The position numbers and the translations under genes were made by a program. A DNA stretch of 16,113 nt from Bacteroidota bacterium (GTDB lineage Bacteria > Bacteroidota > Bacteroidia > NS11-12g > UBA955), in contig JAIYBO010000014.1 in the NCBI GenBank assembly GCA_027488495.1, forward strand, positions 1-16,113, in the 5' to 3' direction. The notes under the pieces are model-generated. The model saw only the letters and a list, made by a program, of their open reading frames with translations, was not told the DNA's origin and ran no database searches. Positions 1 to 8,166 of this stretch are shown piece after piece; position 1 is the first letter of the stretch, and each line of letters starts with the position of its first letter.

Positions 1-112
1 AATATTCGTTGAGTTTGATCCCAAAACCGCTGGGATCGTTGAGTTTTACGATACCGGAAAACACAAACAAGGCCCCGGTCAAAAATCTGGCAATGAGATA
101 AGGAATTTTCAT
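1..112 (-). CDS. DoxX-type membrane protein, BT_3928-like (partial, N-terminus only)
   Basis: Only the first 37 codons are in the window; the gene runs off the left edge. Reading leftward from the ATG at 112-110, the protein begins MKIPYLIARFLTGALFVFSG and continues with VKLNDPSGFGIKLNEY. A hydrophobic first segment followed by an SGxxKLxDPxGFxIKLxEY pattern is what I know from the BT_3928 branch of DoxX-like inner-membrane proteins in Bacteroidota. The function of that branch is not established. It lies 67 bases downstream of the DUF1599 gene on the same strand, and as far as I recall these two families are often neighbours in this phylum, so co-transcription is likely. The identification rests on a short fragment. 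Confidence 0.7.
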   Translation of the reverse strand, partial: MKIPYLIARFLTGALFVFSGIVKLNDPSGFGIKLNEY

Positions 113-179
113 GGGCAACTATTGTTCCGGCAAGATACTGCAAGCAAATTACGAATGCAAAAACCTACCCATTGGGTGA

Positions 180-710
180 TTACAATCGAATCAAGGCGAA
201 GATGGCGTAATTGATGATGTCTTGATAGTTGGCATCGGCCCCTTCGCTCACGGTGGTTTTACCCTGATTGTCTTCAATTTGTTTGATGCGGGCGATCTTC
301 ACCAAAATCATGTCGGTAAAACTGCTGATACGCATATCGCGCCAAACCTCACTGTAGTCGGTGTTCTTCAACAACATCAAATCGCGTGTCTTGGCCGCCC
401 ATTCGTCGTACACCCCAGCAATTTCCTCAATGTCGGTAGGATCTTTCTGAATCTGAATGTAATGCAACTGAATCAATGCGATCAAGCTATAATTCACGAT
501 ACCCATAAACTCGCCCCGGATATCATCGCCAACCGCGTTCTTGCCTGATTCTTCGATGTTTCGAATTCGCTGCGCTTTGATGTAAATCTGATCGGTGAGA
601 CTGGAAGGACGAAACAATCGCCAAGAAGTGCCATAATCTTGATTTTTCTTCAAAAAAACCTCTCTACAGGCAGTCAAAACCTCATTGTATTCTTGTTTCG
701 TTTGGCTCAT
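180..710 (-). CDS. DUF1599 (Nmad1) protein with two tandem repeats
   Basis: The protein has 176 residues from the ATG at 710-708 (MSQTKQEY...). An upstream in-frame ATG at 740 would add ten residues but would leave only two bases before the divergent helicase start, so the inner start is preferred. Two similar units are visible, at about residues 8-82 and 101-176. Each has KNxDY (23-26 and 116-119 lie in it), then WRxxRxSSxTDxI, a K-xx-RI-xx-IE stretch, and a closing NYxxxALI-xL helix. This matches DUF1599, also called nucleotide modification associated domain 1, a mostly helical family named for its occurrence near DNA base-modification genes in phages. Its role in Bacteroidota chromosomes is unknown. 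The closing D-I-x-N-Y helix is reminiscent of MazG-like pyrophosphatases, but that is my inference. No signal peptide or membrane segment is seen. Confidence 0.8.
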   Translation of the reverse strand: MSQTKQEYNEVLTACREVFLKKNQDYGTSWRLFRPSSLTDQIYIKAQRIRNIEESGKNAVGDDIRGEFMGIVNYSLIALIQLHYIQIQKDPTDIEEIAGVYDEWAAKTRDLMLLKNTDYSEVWRDMRISSFTDMILVKIARIKQIEDNQGKTTVSEGADANYQDIINYAIFALIRL

Positions 711-742
711 AAAAATGCGAAGATAATGGCTATATTGCAAAT

Positions 743-3700
743 ATGCAGTTGTTCCAAGACCTATACGTTAAACTCAATCAGCAACAACAAGATGCGGTGA
801 ACGCCGTTGAAGGCCCTGTGATGGTTATCGCCGGACCAGGTACGGGGAAAACCCAAATTTTGGCAACCCGCATCCTCAATATCCTATCAAGTACCGATAC
901 CCAGCCGCAGAACATTCTGTGTTTAACCTATACCGAAGCGGGGTCCACCGCGATGCAAAAACGCTTGAGTCAGTTCATGGGTGCAGACGCTTTCAAAATC
1001 CCCATCTTCACGTTCCATGGCTTGTGCAACAAAATCATCCAAGACAACCCCGAAAAGTTTTCTCGTCGCGAACTCCGCGTGATGGATGAGTTGGACAAAA
1101 TCGATTTGATACAAAGCATCATCGAAGCATTGCCCCCGCAATCGCTTTTGAAATCGTACCAAGAAGACGCGCAAGTATTGAGAAGAAACCTCTCCAAACT
1201 GTGGGATTTGATGCAATCCGAAGGCATCGACGCCGATCAAATTGCTGAATGGATTGCCTACGTAAGCGAACCGGAGAATTTCAAAATCGCTTTCCCCAAT
1301 AGCATTTATAAAGTAAATCGCGGGGAGTTCAAGGTGGGCGATATCAAACCCAACGATTACGACAAAAACACCAGAAATTGGGCCCGCGCTTTGGAAGCAG
1401 CCAATTTGTTTCAGACCTACAGAGACACCAAACAGCAAAAAGGGTTCTATGAATTTGCCGATATGCTAGAATGGGTGGCCAATGCTTTCGATTCTGATGA
1501 GGAATTGCTGCTCGATAATCAGGAACAATTTCAATACATATTGGTAGACGAGTACCAGGATACCAGCGGTTTGCAAAATCGCATCCTGCACAAATTGATT
1601 TCCTACTGGGGCGATGAACCCAACTGCTTTGTTGTGGGAGACGACGACCAGAGCGTTTATGCGTTTCAAGGTGCAAAAGTCAGCAACATGCTAGATTTCG
1701 CTGATCGATACAAAAATGCGCTCAACACCATTGTGCTTACACAAAATTATCGAAGCACGCAATCGATCTTGGACACGGCAAAATCGCTGATCGAAGCCAA
1801 CCAACTTCGCCTGATCAACCAAATGGAAGGACTGAGTAAGGAACTCATCGCCAGTGGCGACAACCAACATCACCCAGCCATAGAACCCACCATTGATGCG
1901 TACAACAACGAATTCCATGAGGCCATCGGGGTGGGCCAAACCATCAAACAGCTCATCGAAAGCGGGGAAACACCCCAAGAAATTGCGGTCCTCTACCCCA
2001 TGAACAAACATGCGGCTACCCTGTCCGAAGCGTTTGATGTATTGAATGTCCCTTATGTGATTCACAGACCCACCGACATCCTCAACGAAACCGTTATCCA
2101 GCACCTGCTCACATGGCTCGAATATATTTCGTTGGAATTGGAGCTGGCCAACAGCGGCGAACACCTGATTTATAAATTGCTGATCAGTCCGTTGTACAAC
2201 ATTTCCAGCTTTGAGGTGAATCAGTTATCCGTAGACATATATCAACAGCGATCCAGCCACAACAAATCTGGCGAAGCTTATTCTTGGCGCAAGCACATTC
2301 ACGAAAAACTCAACCAACCCGAGCAGGGCGATATGTTCAATGCTTCTCCTTCGGTTGCATTGCGGGAATTGTGGACGAACATCGAAACTTGGATCAAAGA
2401 GGCATCGTGGCTCACGGTTCCTGAATTGATTCAATCACTCTATAGCAAAGGCGGTTATTTGGCTTATGCCTTAACATCATACGAACAAGAGTGGGTATTG
2501 GAGGTTTTGCAAACGTTTATGCAGTTTGCGATCCGGATGAATGAAAAAAATCCATTCATGAAACCCCATGAATTTTTGGCCATTGTGAAAAAAATGACCA
2601 ACAACAATGTGACCGTTCCATTGGAAAAGCGGATTGGCAACGCCGAAGGGGTGCAATTGATCACCGCGCACTCCAGCAAAGGCCTGGAATTTGATCACGT
2701 TTTCATCATTCGCGCCAACCAATCGGAATGGGAAGACAACGATACCGCCAAACTGCCATTTGGTATGAAGCAATTGTTGCAGGGCAAGGAAATCAAACTT
2801 TCCAACGACACTTCCGTGGAGGAAGACATTGAGGAACGCAGAAGGTTATTTTATGTCGCTGCAACGAGGGCGAAAAAATCACTGCATATCAGCTATAATT
2901 TAAAGAAAATTACGGCCACCAAAGTGAGCGATGCCAAACCCTCTAGCTTCCTATTCAACTTGGGATTGAACGTACCCGATACGGCCACACAAATTCCGGC
3001 CGAACAGTTGTTGTTTACGCAAAATGCGTTGCTGGGTCGAATGTCGAAACCAATACTCAACGTAGACAAAATGGATTGGGTTAAGAGCAGAACTGCGAAC
3101 TTCAAATTCTCCCCTTCTACCCTTTACAGTATTTTGGAGTGTGGACTCAAATTTTATTTCACCCGAATTGTTCGCGTGCCTGATGCGCCCTCTCCTGCCG
3201 CGGCTTTTGGTACAGCGATGCATGCCGCGATGAAGTTTTGGGTGGATGCGTGGACAAAAGACAAAAAATGGATGAGCGAAACGGAGGTTGTGATGCAATT
3301 TGAGAAAGAAATGTACCGCCAACGCCACGGGTTCAACGAAAAACAATTCAAACTCCGCATGCAACAAGGCAAAGATTTGATTCCCTTGTATTATCAGGCG
3401 CGATCCACTGAATTTAGGGCTTACCAACTTGTACTCACAGAAAAAAGCATCAGTGCGGTGATTGAAAATGTGCCCATTACTGGATTTCTCGATAAAATCG
3501 TATTCGACGGAAACCGCGCCACTGTGATTGATTACAAAACCGGCAAGCCAGACAATTCAAAGAAAAAGTCGACAGCCCCCAGCGCTAGAACGACAGACAA
3601 TGTACCCAACCCGTATTGGTTTCAGTTGGGGGTATATCAGTTGATGACCAACAACCAAGCTGGCAAGAGTTGGGATTGCAACATGGCGATCATTGATTGC

Positions 3701-3922
3701 GTGGAAAAAGACGAAAACGGCGAATTCCCATTGATTAAATTGGCCTTCAATGAAGAATCCAACCAAATCATCAGAAAATGGATCATCGAAGCCAACCGCA
3801 GATTGGAAAGCATGGAATTCATGAATGGTTGCGGAAAAGCGGATTGCTACTGGTGTGGGTTCTCAAAATCCACAGAACAAGTTGTTTTGATACCCAAAGA
3901 CGGGGTTGATTTGGACGTCTAA
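743..3922 (+). CDS. UvrD/Rep-family ATP-dependent helicase fused to a PD-(D/E)XK nuclease
   Basis: A 1059-residue superfamily 1A helicase with a C-terminal nuclease, probably acting on DNA ends or in repair like a one-chain AddAB relative. Helicase motifs in order: Q-motif LNQQQQDAV (11-19), Walker A AGPGTGKT (30-37), Walker B DEYQD (269-273), GDDDQSVYAFQG (from 299), QNYRS, motif V ITAHSSKGLEF (640-650), motif VI RRRLFYVAATRA (699-710). The nuclease part begins with FSPSTL and has H827 (GTAMH), D917 (GFLDK) and the D930-Y931-K932 core of DYKTGK. C800, just before the nuclease, plus C1030, C1035 and C1038 (GCGKADCYWCGF) could hold an iron-sulphur cluster as in AddB-type nucleases. All key residues are present, so activity is expected. 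It starts divergently, 32 bases from the DUF1599 gene, and meets rnc tail to tail. Confidence 0.93.
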   Translation: MQLFQDLYVKLNQQQQDAVNAVEGPVMVIAGPGTGKTQILATRILNILSSTDTQPQNILCLTYTEAGSTAMQKRLSQFMGADAFKIPIFTFHGLCNKIIQDNPEKFSRRELRVMDELDKIDLIQSIIEALPPQSLLKSYQEDAQVLRRNLSKLWDLMQSEGIDADQIAEWIAYVSEPENFKIAFPNSIYKVNRGEFKVGDIKPNDYDKNTRNWARALEAANLFQTYRDTKQQKGFYEFADMLEWVANAFDSDEELLLDNQEQFQYILVDEYQDTSGLQNRILHKLISYWGDEPNCFVVGDDDQSVYAFQGAKVSNMLDFADRYKNALNTIVLTQNYRSTQSILDTAKSLIEANQLRLINQMEGLSKELIASGDNQHHPAIEPTIDAYNNEFHEAIGVGQTIKQLIESGETPQEIAVLYPMNKHAATLSEAFDVLNVPYVIHRPTDILNETVIQHLLTWLEYISLELELANSGEHLIYKLLISPLYNISSFEVNQLSVDIYQQRSSHNKSGEAYSWRKHIHEKLNQPEQGDMFNASPSVALRELWTNIETWIKEASWLTVPELIQSLYSKGGYLAYALTSYEQEWVLEVLQTFMQFAIRMNEKNPFMKPHEFLAIVKKMTNNNVTVPLEKRIGNAEGVQLITAHSSKGLEFDHVFIIRANQSEWEDNDTAKLPFGMKQLLQGKEIKLSNDTSVEEDIEERRRLFYVAATRAKKSLHISYNLKKITATKVSDAKPSSFLFNLGLNVPDTATQIPAEQLLFTQNALLGRMSKPILNVDKMDWVKSRTANFKFSPSTLYSILECGLKFYFTRIVRVPDAPSPAAAFGTAMHAAMKFWVDAWTKDKKWMSETEVVMQFEKEMYRQRHGFNEKQFKLRMQQGKDLIPLYYQARSTEFRAYQLVLTEKSISAVIENVPITGFLDKIVFDGNRATVIDYKTGKPDNSKKKSTAPSARTTDNVPNPYWFQLGVYQLMTNNQAGKSWDCNMAIIDCVEKDENGEFPLIKLAFNEESNQIIRKWIIEANRRLESMEFMNGCGKADCYWCGFSKSTEQVVLIPKDGVDLDV

Positions 3923-3941
3923 ACGCAGAGACGATTAGACG
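3916..3941. terminator. Weak inverted repeat between convergent helicase and rnc genes
   Basis: CGTCTAA (3916-3922) pairs perfectly with TTAGACG (3935-3941) around a 12-base loop. The left arm includes the helicase stop codon and the right arm ends just before the rnc stop. The convergent setting suits a bidirectional terminator, but the stem is only 7 bp and no strong T-run follows on either strand (ATTTTAAA on +). Confidence is low. Confidence 0.3.
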
Positions 3942-3945
3942 GATT

Positions 3946-4668
3946 TTAAACGGTAAGGTTTAATTTCCTCACTGCTTTTTCACAGCAGAGCTCTTCGGCC
4001 TTTTTGCGGCTGTGGTTTTCTTCTGTAAACCACGCTTCTTCATCGATGTAAAGGGTTACAACGTGCAATTCGATCTTGCGATCTGGGGTAACATCGTGTT
4101 GAAAACGCAAAACCTTTTTTTGTTGTTGGGCCCATTTCATCACCAGGGCTTTGTGTGAAACCGCCGTAGTCATCAATTTCTCAATATCGAGGTATTGACC
4201 CACCAAACGATTCACCACAAAATCCCGGGAAGTTTTAAATCCTTTGTCGAGATATATCGCACCAATCAGAGCTTCCAATGCGTTTCCGCCGATGGTTTTC
4301 AGTGCGATGCGATTTTGGTGTAGATCGCGTTTGATATCCATGATTTCCACCAAGCCCAACTTGCTTGCCAAGTAGGCCAATTGCTCCCGGTTTACAATGC
4401 GGGTGCGCATTTCGGTAAGAAAACCTTCGTTTTTATTGGGGAATTGTTTGAAAAGCAACTCGGCAACCACAGCATCTAATACGGCATCGCCCAAGAACTC
4501 CAATCTTTCGTTGTTGCGAATTTGTTCAGTATCGTTGTGGTCCGACATTGAACTATGCCTTAGGGCTTCTTGATAAATTCTGAGTTTGCCTGGCTTTACG
4601 CCGGTTACGCGATAGACCTGACTTGCGAGTTCATTAGAACCCCTGAATCTGGATAATAAATCTACCAA
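3946..4668 (-). CDS. rnc: Ribonuclease III
   Basis: A 240-residue endoribonuclease that cuts double-stranded RNA, acting in rRNA and mRNA processing in the cytoplasm. The RNase III signature ERLEFLGDA is at residues 54-62, giving E57 and D61 as metal and catalytic residues, and the second motif GGNALEALIGAIYLD (127-141) provides E132. Where E. coli has Asp114 in ADTVEAL, this protein has N129. I believe Asn is common at this place in Bacteroidota, but I could not check. A double-stranded RNA binding domain fills about residues 170-237 and ends with SRKKAEELCCEKAVRKL. The start at 4668-4666 lies 11 bases after the fabF stop, so it is the third gene of acpP-fabF-rnc, an arrangement known from other bacteria. 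Confidence 0.95.
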   Translation of the reverse strand: MVDLLSRFRGSNELASQVYRVTGVKPGKLRIYQEALRHSSMSDHNDTEQIRNNERLEFLGDAVLDAVVAELLFKQFPNKNEGFLTEMRTRIVNREQLAYLASKLGLVEIMDIKRDLHQNRIALKTIGGNALEALIGAIYLDKGFKTSRDFVVNRLVGQYLDIEKLMTTAVSHKALVMKWAQQQKKVLRFQHDVTPDRKIELHVVTLYIDEEAWFTEENHSRKKAEELCCEKAVRKLNLTV

Positions 4669-4679
4669 AGTGGAGGGAA

Positions 4680-5933
4680 TTAACCTTCGAATTTCTTGAA
4701 GATCACGGAAGCGTTGTGACCACCGAAACCAAACGTGTTGCTCAACGCCGCTCTCACGGTACGTTTTTGTGCCACATTGAAGGTAAAATTGAGGTTGGGG
4801 TCAAATTCCGGATCATCGGTAAAGTGGTTGATGGTTGGAGGAATAATGTCTTCACTCACAGCCATAATACACGCCAACGATTCAATGGCACCGGCTCCAC
4901 CGAGCAAGTGACCGGTCATGGATTTGGTACTACTGATGTTGAGGTTGTAGGCATTTTCACCAAATACTGAAAGGATGGCCTTACTTTCTGCAATATCTCC
5001 CAAGGGGGTACTGGTACCGTGCACATTGATGTAGTCGATATCGGAAGGTTTCATTTCTGCATCTTCCAATGCGGCTTTCATCACGTTGCAGGCGCCCAAT
5101 CCTTCAGGGTGAGGTGCAGTCAAGTGATAGGCATCGGCGGTCATTCCACCACCAACAATTTCAGCATAAATTTTTGCACCACGGGCTTTTGCATGCTCAT
5201 AATCCTCTAGAATCATGGCTGCGGCACCTTCTCCCATTACGAAGCCATCGCGGTCCTTATCAAAAGGCCGGCTGGCGGTTAGGAAATCATCGTTTCTTTC
5301 GCTCAATGCTTTCATGTTGCTGAAACCACCCACTGATGGTTCGTTCACTGAAGCTTCAGAACCACCCGTCACAATCACATCGGCTTTACCCAAACGGATA
5401 TAGTTGAATGCGTCGATCATGGCGTGGGTTGAAGAAGCACAAGCCGAAACGGTAGCAAAATTGGGACCGCGGAATCCGTGTTTGATGCTGATATACCCTG
5501 GGGCGATATCAACGATCATTTTTGGGATAAAAAAGGGCGAGAAACGAGGGGTTCCGTCGCCCTTAGCATAGTCTACAATTTCTGCGAAGAATGTGGTTAG
5601 GCCACCGATACCGGCACCCCAAATCACACCCACACGATCCGGGTTGTAAGATTGCTGTAACAAACCGCTGTGATGAATCGCTTCATCGGCGGCCACCATG
5701 GCAAATTGCGTGAACGGATCCATTTTTCGCGCTTCTTTGCGATCGAAAAAATTCTCCGCTGCGAAGTTTTTCACCTCACAAGCGAATTTAACCTTGAACT
5801 TTTCTGTGTCGAAATGAGTAATTAAACCCGCTCCGCTGGTTCCTGAGCGCAACCCATTGAAGAATGACTGAACATCATTTCCGATAGGCGTTAACGCACC
5901 CAAACCAGTTACAACAACTCTCCGGAGTTGCAT
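4680..5933 (-). CDS. fabF: 3-oxoacyl-[acyl-carrier-protein] synthase II (KAS II)
   Basis: A 417-residue condensing enzyme that extends acyl chains by two carbons using malonyl-ACP in type II fatty acid synthesis. The Cys-His-His triad is readable: C165 in VSACASSTHAM, H305 in NVHGTSTPLGD, and H342 in TGHLLGGAGA, with K337 in STKSMTGH. The N-terminus RRVVVTGLGALTPIGND and the full length fit FabF rather than FabB or FabH. The start MQLRRVVVTG lies 3 bases after the acpP stop, so the two are translated from one message and probably coupled. Its substrate carrier is the product of the preceding gene. Nothing looks damaged. Confidence 0.96.
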   Translation of the reverse strand: MQLRRVVVTGLGALTPIGNDVQSFFNGLRSGTSGAGLITHFDTEKFKVKFACEVKNFAAENFFDRKEARKMDPFTQFAMVAADEAIHHSGLLQQSYNPDRVGVIWGAGIGGLTTFFAEIVDYAKGDGTPRFSPFFIPKMIVDIAPGYISIKHGFRGPNFATVSACASSTHAMIDAFNYIRLGKADVIVTGGSEASVNEPSVGGFSNMKALSERNDDFLTASRPFDKDRDGFVMGEGAAAMILEDYEHAKARGAKIYAEIVGGGMTADAYHLTAPHPEGLGACNVMKAALEDAEMKPSDIDYINVHGTSTPLGDIAESKAILSVFGENAYNLNISSTKSMTGHLLGGAGAIESLACIMAVSEDIIPPTINHFTDDPEFDPNLNFTFNVAQKRTVRAALSNTFGFGGHNASVIFKKFEG

Positions 5934-5936
5934 GGC

Positions 5937-6173
5937 TTACTTTTTGTTTTCTTCGATGTAACGAACTGCTTCACCAACAGTTTGAATCTTTTCAGCCTGA
6001 TCGTCTGGAATACTGATATCGAACTCTTTTTCAAATTCCATGATCAATTCCACGGTGTCTAATGAATCGGCACCCAAGTCGTTTGTGAAGCTAGCCTCAG
6101 TTACTACTTCGCTTTCTTCAACACCAAGCTTGTCTACGATAATGGCTTTTACTTTTTCTGCAATTTCTGACAT
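5937..6173 (-). CDS. acpP: Acyl carrier protein
   Basis: A 78-residue acidic carrier protein that holds growing acyl chains on a 4'-phosphopantetheine arm. The attachment serine is S37 in the motif LGADSLDTVEL. The N-terminus MSEIAEKVKAIIVDKLGVEE is typical, so the ATG at 6173-6171 is taken as the start. An in-frame ATG at 6200 would add nine unusual residues (MQLKSKNKI) and would sit inside the likely promoter. It leads the acpP-fabF-rnc operon and is divergent from the IPExxxVDY-like gene and pyk. A promoter match lies at 6198-6227 on this strand, giving a leader of roughly 20 bases. Confidence 0.97.
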   Translation of the reverse strand: MSEIAEKVKAIIVDKLGVEESEVVTEASFTNDLGADSLDTVELIMEFEKEFDISIPDDQAEKIQTVGEAVRYIEENKK

Positions 6174-6197
6174 GATCTTATTTTTTGATTTGAGTTG

Positions 6198-6227
6198 CAA
6201 AGAAACATTTTTTTTATGTTTTACAAC
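6198..6227 (-). promoter_or_regulatory. Putative acpP operon promoter
   Basis: On the minus strand GTTG (6227-6224) and TTTCTTTG (6205-6198) are separated by 18 bases, resembling the Bacteroidota -33 TTTG and -7 TAnnTTTG boxes; the -7 box misses the A. It lies about 25 bases before the acpP ATG in an A/T-rich divergent gap. By pattern only. Confidence 0.4.
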
Positions 6228-6695
6228 ATTAAAATTATTTTTGTGGAAACTCTTTTGTCAATCAAACGCTACAAATCGACCTTTTTGGGTGCAAATATCA
6301 ACCTCGATATCATTGCCTTACATGCCCAAATTCCGCCACACTTGATGGCTTGGTGTCTAGATGACACTTTTTCTTCCACATTTGTGCGACAAGACCAACC
6401 CTTTTCAGTATTTTTGTCTCAGAATACAGAGTCGAAGCACGTAGAATACTACTGGAAAGACGCTGATACCGCCTGCGAAATGTGGATTTTGGAAAACAAA
6501 GGCAGCGGTGGCATGCTCTACACAGGTAAACCTACGCCCGATTATTGGTTGTTGATCCGAAATGCAGAAGACATGGGTGGCATCGCAGATTGGCTGAGTG
6601 GACTAAAAACCATACAGCACATCCAAATGTCGTACGAATTCCCTGCCAACAAACACAACAAACTCCAATGGGTCAGTGCTTTGAGTCACCTGTAA
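6216..6695 (+). CDS. IPExxxVDY-like protein (divergent member)
   Basis: About 160 residues from the ATG at 6216. The middle resembles the IPExxxVDY family found beside pyk in Bacteroidota: NLDIIALHAQIPPHLMAWCLDD parallels the family's LDFELIGIHxSLEDYRLAYxLN, and MWILENK parallels its WYLIxNK. The name-giving motif is degenerate: YTGKPTPDY at 6519-6545, keeping only the final D-Y. The C-terminal part (LSGLKTIQHIQ then NKLQWVSAL) also fits the family's end. The function is unknown. No signal peptide is apparent. It is 16 bases upstream of pyk, so the two are probably co-transcribed. The start is uncertain: ATG 6195, ATG 6216, GTG 6243 and TTG 6255 are all in frame. A -7-like TATTTTTG at 6236-6243 would favour TTG 6255, which also suits the family's usual short N-terminus. 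Confidence 0.65.
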   Translation: MFYNIKIIFVETLLSIKRYKSTFLGANINLDIIALHAQIPPHLMAWCLDDTFSSTFVRQDQPFSVFLSQNTESKHVEYYWKDADTACEMWILENKGSGGMLYTGKPTPDYWLLIRNAEDMGGIADWLSGLKTIQHIQMSYEFPANKHNKLQWVSALSHL

Positions 6696-6711
6696 TCGAA
6701 CAGAAGACCAC

Positions 6712-8142
6712 ATGTACCAAGGAAAATTCAACAAAACAAAAATTGTAGCCACCATCGGCCCTGCCACAAGCAGCGAGGAAATGTTAGAAAAAATCATTTT
6801 GGCCGGCGTGGATGTATGCAGACTCAACTTTTCTCATGGAGCCTATGAATTGCACCAAGAAGTCATAGATCGAGTGCGAAACATCAACAATCGATTGGGA
6901 TGTCATGTAGCCCTACTGCAGGATTTACAGGGACCCAAGCTCCGCATCGGCAAGGTTGAAGGCGAATTCCATCTGTTAGAAGGCGATCACGTATTGGTGA
7001 CAACAGAAGAGCAAATTTCTACCAAAGACGTGCTCTTTGTGAGCTACAAAAGATTGATACAAGATTGTAAACCTGGTGAACGGATTCTGTTGAACGACGG
7101 CAAGGTATCCTTGGTTTTCACGGAAAAAGTAAACGATACCACCATGCGAGCAGAAGTTATTGCTGGAGGTCCCCTATCATCTAACAAAGGATTCAACCTC
7201 CCAGATTCAAGTTTAACTGTGCCCAGTTTAACCAAAAAAGACTTGGCCGATTTGGAATATGGCTTATCGCAAGAAGTAGATTGGGTGGCATTGAGCTTTG
7301 TGAGAACCGCAGACGATATCGTAGAACTCAAAAGATTGATCGCGGAAAAAGGCACGCACACCAAAGTCATTGCCAAAATTGAAAAACCCGAAGCCGTAAA
7401 GAACATTGATGAGATCATCAAAGTATCAGACGGGATCATGGTGGCTCGGGGCGATTTGGGCGTAGAAGTACCTCTACAGCGTGTACCATTGATACAAAAA
7501 ACCATCGTTGAAAAATGCTTGGCCGCTGCAAAACCTTGCATCATCGCCACACAAATGATGGAAACCATGATTTTGGATAGCATGCCTACCAGGGCAGAAA
7601 TCAACGACGTTGCCAATGCCGTTTTAGATGGGGCGGATGCGTTGATGTTATCGGCAGAAACCAGTGTAGGTAAATACCCATTGCGCGTCATTGAAGTGAT
7701 GAGTAGCATCATTACAGATATTGAAAATGACCGACGTACGTATTTCAAAGGGGTTAAGCCCACACCAGAATCACCCTCTTTTGCCAGCGACGAAATTTGC
7801 TTCACCGCAGTGAGAATGAGCGATCACCTCAATGCTAAAGCCATTGTTGCCATGACCAAATCAGGATTTACTGGATTTAGGGTGGCCAGCTACCGTCCGC
7901 AAGCGGATGTTTTCATTTTCACCGACAACAAAAAGCTGTTGGCCACATTGAATTTGGTATGGGGTGTTAGGGGCTTTTACTATGACCGATTTGTGAGCAC
8001 AGACGATACCTTCCAAGATGTTGTTGACATGCTCAAGGCCGACGGCATGGTAAAGGAGGGCGAATACGTAATCAATTGCGCCAGTATGCCCATTCACAAA
8101 AAACAACGCACAAACACCATCAAGGTAACCTTGGTGGATTGA
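6712..8142 (+). CDS. pyk: Pyruvate kinase
   Basis: A 476-residue glycolytic enzyme that converts phosphoenolpyruvate and ADP to pyruvate and ATP in the cytoplasm; a homotetramer in known cases. The N-terminus TKIVATIGPATSS, RLNFSHG, and LQDLQGPKLRIG are standard. The signature VIAKIEKPEAV gives the catalytic K222 and metal ligand E224, followed by D248 in MVARGDLGVEVP. ATQMMETMI and MPTRAEINDVANAVLDGADALMLSAET complete the A domain; about the last 120 residues form the C-terminal domain. The length is normal for bacterial type enzymes. It follows the IPExxxVDY-like gene by 16 bases and has no separate promoter that I can see. Confidence 0.97.
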   Translation: MYQGKFNKTKIVATIGPATSSEEMLEKIILAGVDVCRLNFSHGAYELHQEVIDRVRNINNRLGCHVALLQDLQGPKLRIGKVEGEFHLLEGDHVLVTTEEQISTKDVLFVSYKRLIQDCKPGERILLNDGKVSLVFTEKVNDTTMRAEVIAGGPLSSNKGFNLPDSSLTVPSLTKKDLADLEYGLSQEVDWVALSFVRTADDIVELKRLIAEKGTHTKVIAKIEKPEAVKNIDEIIKVSDGIMVARGDLGVEVPLQRVPLIQKTIVEKCLAAAKPCIIATQMMETMILDSMPTRAEINDVANAVLDGADALMLSAETSVGKYPLRVIEVMSSIITDIENDRRTYFKGVKPTPESPSFASDEICFTAVRMSDHLNAKAIVAMTKSGFTGFRVASYRPQADVFIFTDNKKLLATLNLVWGVRGFYYDRFVSTDDTFQDVVDMLKADGMVKEGEYVINCASMPIHKKQRTNTIKVTLVD

Positions 8143-8166
8143 GCCATTTAATCGCTGCATCAAGCG

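Noticed and set aside
701..738. TTTG (701-704) and TATATTGC (731-738) as a helicase promoter
   Set aside because: The spacer is 26 bases, too long for this promoter type, and the second box deviates at two positions; no claim made.
923..3822. Several antisense open frames of 60-170 codons inside the helicase gene
   Set aside because: They overlap a gene with all helicase and nuclease motifs intact and show no start context or recognisable domains.
7044..7805. A 253-codon open frame antisense to pyk
   Set aside because: It lies wholly within a clear pyruvate kinase gene, its protein resembles no family I know, and it is best explained as a shadow of the codon use of pyk.
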